Source of the DNA: Przewalskia tangutica
Lineage: Eukaryota > Streptophyta > Magnoliopsida > Solanales > Solanaceae
DNA length: 64,000 bases
Direction: 5' to 3'
Assembly (NCBI GenBank): GCA_029844215.1
Contig: CM056736.1
Span: forward strand, 16,987,501 to 17,051,500
In this document: positions 57,567 to 64,000 of the stretch, piece by piece
Layout of the letters: the number at the start of each line of letters is the position of its first letter
Position numbering within the stretch: the stretch's first letter is position 1
Notes under the pieces: model-generated
The model's database searches: none
Told to the model about the DNA's origin: nothing
Seen by the model: the letters and a program-made list of their open reading frames with translations, nothing else
Translations under genes and position numbers: made by a program

Positions 57567-58302
57567 TAGCACAAAGTTAATCTTAAACTTTTAAAATAAT
57601 AAACAATTTGAGATATCTATTTTTAAAAATCACGATACATAAATTGAGATGGAGAACTAGGGAGTAAAGATAACAAAATTTATCACAAGTTAAATTGTCT
57701 TAAGTCCAGGGAAAAGTATCAAACTGTGAAAGCGCCTGATTTTAATTAGGATTTAGGACTAGCAATTTCTTATGTGGAGCTAAATTCTGGGTATTGATAT
57801 ATTATGCCTTAATATTTCTATACATATATATAAGCACAAAATGACATTAAAATATTACACACACCTCTGACTGAATCTATCTTCTCTTCTCCAACTGAAT
57901 GTTCTGTTAGGCTCGTTTGATAGGAGTTATTAGAAAAAGTAATGCATGTATTAGCTTTGTGTATTATTAATATCTTGTTTGATACACTTTTTTAATATAT
58001 GTATAACTAATGTAAGTATTAGTTATACACAATATTTGCTAATTATACTATGTATAACTAATACATAGGAACCGTGATATTAGTAATGCAAAGATTTCTA
58101 ATACATACATTAATATGGTTAAAGATCTAATTGCCCTTAAAACATCTTAAAACATTTTCTAAGTATAATTTAGATCCTAATTCTTTTCTGCGTTGCTGCT
58201 CACCGCCAATGTGCATGGTTCAGTTAATTCTCTGTCATACGCCGAGTAAATTGTCAGAATATACTCTCTAAAAAAGTAATTCACAGAATACTACTCTTTC
58301 AA
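57567..58302. repeat. Dispersed repeat S, copy 3
   Basis: This copy is collinear with copies 1 and 2. It lacks the 95-bp segment of copy 1, has the ttagcacaaa start of copy 2, and continues on the right into the copia fragment as copy 1 does. The inverted repeat gtataactaat/attagttatac is present near 58001. Confidence 0.78.
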
Positions 58303-59722
58303 TACCAATAATTCTGGTAATCTTCCTCAATTAAGAAGTTTAAATATTCCACAATCTATTATGGTTGGAAGCGGTCATCATATTTCAATTCAAGGGTTTG
58401 GCCACACACTAACCCCACCATCGCATCCACACTTCTCCCTAAATAACGTCCTCTATGACTCCAAATGTTATCAAGAACCTAATCTCCGTTAGAAAATTTG
58501 CCACAGATAATTTCGTATCAATCAATTTTGACCCGTTTGGATTTTCTGTAACGGACCTACGTACCGGGAAATTCTTTAAGAGATGCAACAGTGAGAGGGA
58601 CCTCTATTATTTTCTATCCACGCCCGCTGTCAGTGTCACCCTCCCACATCTCTAAATGCCCAAGTCTCTCCTCTCATCGCTTTAGCAACTATCTCTCCGT
58701 CAACCTGGCACAATAGACTTGGACATCCAGGGGCTCCTGCTTTTAATTTTTTTCGGAATAATAATTTAATCGGTTGTCCTAAACTCCTAGTGAAAAATCT
58801 ACCCAACCGTGTTTTTCTTGCCCTTTAGAAAAACATGTTCGTCTCCCTTTTCAGTATTCCTTAAGTGTTACGTTTTCTCTGTTTGATATTATTCATGCAG
58901 ATTTATGGACATCTCATGTTATTAGTTCACTGGGTCATAAATTCTATCTTGGGTTATTAGATGACTTTTCTCACTTTCTCTGCATTTACACTCTAAAATT
59001 CAAGTATGAAGTTTTTACCAAATTTATTGAGTTTCGTAACTTTATCAAAATACAATTTGAAAAATCTATTAAATCATTCCAATATGACAACAGTCGTGAG
59101 TTAAATAATTCCGCGTTTTATAATTTTTGCACCAAGAATGACATAGTCTTCCGTTTCTCGTGTTCCCATACCTCACCCCAAAACAGAAAAGTCGAACAAA
59201 TCATCTGGTTCGTACCCTTTTTTTTCATGCCTCTTTCCCCATCATTCTAGGTCTATGCAGTCAAAATGGTAGCCTATATCCTTAATATTTTACCTACTAG
59301 TACTCTTCACAACAAAACCCCCACCAAAATTCTCTACCGTCAGATCCCGCTCTATGAACACATTAGAATTTTTGATTGCATGTGCTACCCAAATCTTGTC
59401 TCCACTGTTCCCCATATATTAGCACCTCGCACTGCTCCTTGTGTCTTCGTCGGTTTTCCGCCAAATCATATTGAATATATGTGCTATTACTTGTCTACTC
59501 GTAAAATCCACGTCTCTCATCACGTCACTTTCGAATAGATAATCTTCCCGTTTTCAAATATCCGAAAATTCCAAAACACGGATTACACATCTCTCGATGA
59601 GTCAGACCTCTGCCCCATCATCAGTTCTTTCCTCCGCCATGACACCATCGTTTCGCTACACCGAGCACACCGCTCGACACTACCATTTCAGCAACGCTCT
59701 TGCCTCGTCGAGTCGTCCATTT
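58303..59722 (+). pseudogene. Plus-strand copia fragment, copy 2
   Basis: Same content as 39746-41215: 58455-58655 gives IKNLISVRKFATDNFVSINF and RCNSERDLYYFLSTPAVSV. The region 58880-59110 gives the integrase core (DIIHADLWTSHVISSLGHKF, SFQYDNSREL). The region 59266-59538 gives AYILNILPTSTLHNKTPTKI and CVFVGFPPNH. It starts at S and ends at the hAT duplication. The reading frame is broken in several places and there is no reverse transcriptase. Confidence 0.8.
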
Positions 59723-62700
59723 TAGGGGTGGCCACGGCGGATGGGGCGGGTCAAAGTGGGGGGTAGGAGGGTTTGGCGAACTTCAGAGTGGCGGGAAGTG
59801 CGGGTCGCAGTCGTGTCGATCCCGAGAGGTCGGGGGTTGGGTCGGGGTGAGGTCAGGGTTGGGTCATTTTTTTATTTTTCCTTAAATTAAATAAATAGCA
59901 CACACACACACACAACAAGATAGTTTAATAAAAACAACCCAAAGCTGTTTTTGTGCCTCTTATATTATTCGATAGAAGTATTTTTTTTTTGGTAATACAA
60001 TTTCAAAATTGCAACTTCGTGATTGAAAGTTGCAAATAAACAACATGGTAAAACTACAATTAAAAGAATTGCACTTTAAGAAACACGTTTTCTAGTTTCT
60101 TTATAATTTTTTGTGGTTCTTCGGTTGGAATTGGTATTTGTTGGTCAAATTGATCGGCGTCGCTTGCACATTCGTCGGATAAGATTTCGTTGTAGTTGTA
60201 GTCTTCTTCTTCGTTGATCTCCGGTTGACCGCACCTCCTACGCTCCGCACGAATCCTGTCTCTGAATAGAACTGCAATCTCTAATGAGTCTCCTTCCAAT
60301 GAATGTATGTGCTCCCCTATTTGAAATCTTCCCGCAGAAAACGCGCTTTCAGGCGCCTTTGATGACGCTTGAATGTTCAACACATCTCGGGCCATCTTAT
60401 ATAGTGTTGGAAAATTCTTCTCATTCTCCGTCCAGTATTTTAGCAAGTCTTCACGTCCCTCTTCATTTTCAATTGCTTCGTACGGTACAACACCCTGCAA
60501 AACAAAAACATCATACTCCCTAATTTGGTTAGAAATGTTACCACTAAACATTCTATGTCTGAGGCTTTCAATATTAGCTGCAGAAACATGTCATTTTTGA
60601 GGTTTTGTTGAAGAAGAAGAAGGTGACATGGAAGCCGGTTGGTTGCTATCACTTTTTTGTTGGTAATGCGTATATACTTTTTTACATTATACTGGTATGC
60701 TAGACAACACTTCTTCTCTACTTTTTTCAATAGGTCGTGGGTCATTTGAATTTTTAGGAGAGAGGTAAAAGTTTATCTATGCAATCATAAATAGTTTCAA
60801 TAAGTGCTTTACAACTGTCTATTTTAATAGACAGATTTAATACAACACTGATAATATAAATTGGGGGAATAGAAATAAAATATTTTTTCATTTTTAGAAA
60901 TATTTTTTTAATAGGTGCCTTATAAGCCGGTTTATCCATATATTCACTAAGTAATATAAATATTAGAGCTATATAAAATAACATTGATGAAATAGTAAGA
61001 TACTAAATATCGGAAAATTCTTTAGTAGCTACATAAAATTTCTCTAAAAATGTAATAATTTCAAAAATTGTATCCCAATCGGAATCTATAAGCATATCAG
61101 TAGGATTTGGATTACGGGCGTTAAAAAATTGGGTTATAGGTCTTCTATAAGCAACATGTAGTTGGTTGTATAAACAATTTCATATAGTGCATACTTCTTC
61201 GGGAATTTTTCTGTAAGATAGTTGACAATCATGATAAGTTTTTTATATTCGTTGTATTCTAATTTTTAAAAATATCGTTTATAGCAAATTGTATTTTTCC
61301 AAGAATGTCTTCAAAAAGTGATATATCATCCTTTACAACTAAGTTATAAATATGACATGCACATTTTATTTGAAAATGATCCGGAAAAGATGGAGTTAAG
61401 ACATTATTTTAATAATCTAACATCAGAAATATTAGAAGAACCGTTATCTAATGTAATAGTCATGATTTTATCAGTTATGTCATAATAATCGCAAACTGAA
61501 AAAAGAACTGTGTGCCTACTATCAATATATCTATATGCTAAAATATGTTTTTGCATAAAAACTTTATAGTCTATTCAATGACATGTTGCAGTTAAATAAT
61601 CATGGTCGTTAGTACTACGACCTATATCAGACGTAATAGATACTTTGCCAGGAAAATTATATAATGAATAACGTAAATATTGTTGATATTCGTGTGCAAA
61701 TTTAAAAACGTCTCTCCTAGCAGTTGATCTAGAAAAAACGTTATAAGCAGGATTATACATATCTCTTATGTAATGAATAAAACCAGGAGAGGAAGGAAAT
61801 GAAAAAGGCAAACCCTCTACTGCAACTAATTTTGATAATGCTTCCATATCTATTTGTTTATCGTATTTAGGGCCTACAATTCCCCCCGTCATAGGGTTAA
61901 TTTGACTATGTACCTGGTCCGGGACAGTATGTGAACCTTGTCCCGACCGAGAGGGCATTGGCCCACCCACCTTTTTAGCCTTATATTCCTCCCACCTATC
62001 TCTGTGAAATCTATTCAAATGCGTAGATAAACCTCCCGTCCCGCTCTGATCTTTTCCCATTTTAAATTTATAAACTTTTTTACAAACTAGGAATCTAACA
62101 ACTTGATTTTCTACGTCCCTATAAAAAAAGCTCATACATTTGATGTTAATTTTCGTTCTGGTGGGCCTCGTCTCATACTAGGGGGAATAGGATGCGGTTC
62201 AGTTTGAGGTGCATTAGTGGGCGTGTCATCTAGATTAGTTGGTGTGTCATCTAGATTATCTTCTAAATTAAAATCTTGTTGAGTTCCAAAAAATATCTCA
62301 TCGTCTAAATCTAATGGTACTTCAGGAAATAATTCAGTATCAATAAAATCATACTGTCTATAAGGAATAGGATGACTTGAAGAAGTACCATTGTCCTTGT
62401 TACCCCTACTAGAAGAAGTCCGACCCTTGCCTTTAAATATACATTTTAATTAAGCAAATAAATAATAAAGATAATGAAATTAAGTGTGCTAAATAAATTG
62501 AAAAAACAATAATAATTTAATGAAGGAACGAATGTACCCAACGTCGACGTGTAATCAAGAGATTGAAAATTGAAACTTTGCTCGATGGACGATCCTCAAG
62601 CTAGTTGCCAACTTCACTCCCAAATGAATAAATAAAATTGAATATTTAGTAGACAATGTAGAGAGAATGAGAGATAGATTGAGAGATTATTAGAGAGATT

Positions 62701-63066
62701 GTATGAAGATTTGTGAGAAAGAATGAAGAGAAAATGAGATATTTATAATTGAAAATTTGGGTTAAAGTATAAATATAATAACTTAGGGGTTAAAAATAAA
62801 AATTAATGGGTAGGGGAGTTTGGGGTGTGGGAGGGGTGAATTTAGCTGTTGCACAATGGCCAAATTATTGTATAGCCGTTGTGCAACGGTAATGGGGAAG
62901 GGGAAGGGGTCGGGGTCGGAGAAATTTCTCAACCCGTACCAAAACTGATATCGAGTACCGGTATTCGATCCCGGTACAAGGTCAGGCGGGGTCGGGGTGG
63001 GGTCAGGGCGGGGTCGGGGTGGGGTCAGGGCGGAGTCGGGTAGCCCCGCCCTGTTGGACAGCCCTA
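59723..63066 (-). mobile_element. hAT transposon, full-length copy (3.3 kb), inactive
   Basis: Ends: taggggtggccacggcgga on the left and, on the complement at the right, tagggctgtccaacagggc. The flanks gtccattt (59715-59722) and gtccattc (63067-63074) agree at 7 of 8 bases. Subterminal G-rich blocks occur on both sides (gtcggggtggggtcagggc at about 62985-63040). The minus-strand transposase inside is frameshifted. The same insertion site is seen in the truncated copy at 41216. Confidence 0.9.
60060..62450 (-). pseudogene. hAT transposase with BED finger, frameshifted
   Basis: Reading the minus strand from about 62430, an acidic N-terminal region contains the direct repeat NLDDTPT. At 62135-61575 a BED-type finger follows (FLVCKKVYKFKMGKDQSGTG, LSTHLNRFH), in which the first expected Cys reads Phe, then SDIGRSTNDHDYL. 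The catalytic middle (61570-60990) is broken by stops. The region 60984-60754 gives the helical insertion, and 60745-60060 the dimerisation domain (EDLLKYWTENEKNFPTL, ESAFSAGRFQIGEH) and acidic tail. The loss of a zinc ligand plus the frameshifts indicate an inactive enzyme. Confidence 0.82.
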
Positions 63067-63085
63067 GTCCATTCCCGGCGTATAT

Positions 63086-64000
63086 TGTCGCGCCCGATTT
63101 CGACCGCGACTTTTTAAAAGCGAGCCCTGCTTAGTAAAAATGTTAGGAAATAAATAATAAAAAGCTAAAGTGTTGTTAAATGTTTAAAAGAATGCTAAAA
63201 TATTAAAAGGTGCTAAAAGGTGCTAGAAATGCTAAAAATGCTAAGAGGGTTGCTAGGGAGTCGCCACCTAATTATTTTGGGTGAATTAGGACACCTAAAT
63301 GCCGACTATGTTTAAGTCAACGTTAACTCCATTTAATGGCCTGCTAAACTTAATGAGATTCTGGGTAAGGGTTCTTTATTATCCTAAAGGGAAGGGGTTA
63401 GACACCCTAAAGGATCCGCTAACTTGCGGTTGTCCGTTCAAACCTAGGGTTAATTATTTATGTCAAGGAACAATGCATTTTTTTTGAAAATATTTGCAAG
63501 CGTTTGTAAAAAGGATGCATTTTGATAGAGATTTACAAGGCTAATGCTATAACAATATATGTAAAGTCTAAAGGTATTTATATTATTTATAAAAGATGAT
63601 GTAAAGTTGATTTATCATAGATGCATGCATTTTATAAAGGATTTAAAAAGACTTGTGCTACATGTAAAGTTTAAAAGTGTTCATTTACTTTTATTTATAA
63701 ATAAATGATGCGAAATTAATTTATAAACTAAATGTATGCACTTACTTGAAAATTTGATTTATGTGGCATAGTGCAAAAGGCGATTATCATTTGGCAAAGT
63801 TTTAGTCGTGGCAAGCCTGAAAGAATTAAATTAAAGGGAATACATTTCTAATGTCAAGGTTAAGGGCGAGTCAAAGCTTAAAGGCATTAAGTATCCTATT
63901 AATGTAGTGTTAGACAATTAATTACAATAAATAAATGGGGCGGGGTAGGAAATAAAAGAAGACGACTCGAAGGATGACGATGTCTTTTCGCCGGCGGTTT
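63086..64000 (-). mobile_element. Ogre/Tat LTR end, inverted, running off the window
   Basis: The plus-strand start tgtcgcgcccgatttcgacc and the following cgcgactttttaaaagcgag, aaggggttagacaccctaaa and gggagtcgccacctaatt are the reverse complement of the end of the LTR at 3000-6652, with moderate divergence. It is therefore the 3' end of a minus-strand LTR. The remainder and its element lie to the right. It inserted 20 bp after the hAT element. Confidence 0.85.

Overview
The window is plant nuclear DNA, most likely from a Solanaceae species. I infer the family from the SINE-like fragment near 47345, the style of the Tekay, Ogre/Tat and Athila LTRs, and a nuclear mTERF gene that reads like nightshade sequence. 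The species cannot be read from the sequence. Nearly everything here is nested transposable-element DNA. There is one recognisable host gene and no bacterial-style operon, rRNA, tRNA or CRISPR array.

Layout. Positions 1-6652 are the 3' end of an Ogre/Tat (Ty3-gypsy) element: a 2.1-kb satellite-like tandem array in its 3' UTR, a polypurine tract, and a 3.65-kb LTR. That element sits in a minus-strand copia element (6653-8093 and 16752-17302). A pol-less Athila element (8094-16751, target duplication gatgt) splits the same copia. A 3.3-kb solo LTR follows (17314-20647, duplication gtaag), then a small hAT element (21026-21989) inside an unidentified gene-like remnant. Positions 22699-38167 hold a second minus-strand copia, whose reverse transcriptase gene is split by a 12.5-kb Tekay-type chromovirus complex (23290-35769, duplication aatgg). 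The complex has three LTR copies and looks like a deleted tandem dimer.

Positions 38937-43032 and 57567-63066 share a repeated module: an AT-rich repeat S, a plus-strand copia fragment, and a minus-strand hAT transposon. A third S copy lies at 42294-43032. Between the two modules are a (TA)n microsatellite, a MULE N-terminal remnant, the mTERF gene (45300-47010, one frameshift), a second hAT transposon (47397-50082), copia and gypsy remnants (50669-55151), a VPS13/chorein-like gene fragment (55491-56440) and a LINE 3' fragment (56480-57290). The window ends in an Ogre/Tat LTR end (63086-64000) in the opposite orientation to the one at 3000-6652.

How the parts relate. Target-site duplications and interrupted reading frames give a partial order of insertion: Ogre/Tat and Athila after the first copia; Tekay after the second copia; hAT after the plus-strand copia fragment, followed by duplication of the whole module. 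The most informative observations are the Ogre 3'-UTR array, a forward-reverse-forward rearrangement confined to one Athila LTR, the Tekay dimer scar, a conflict in the relationships of the three S copies, and clustered CTG/CAG to CG-type differences between repeat copies that may be assembly artefacts. No intact autonomous element and no new cellular system is visible.
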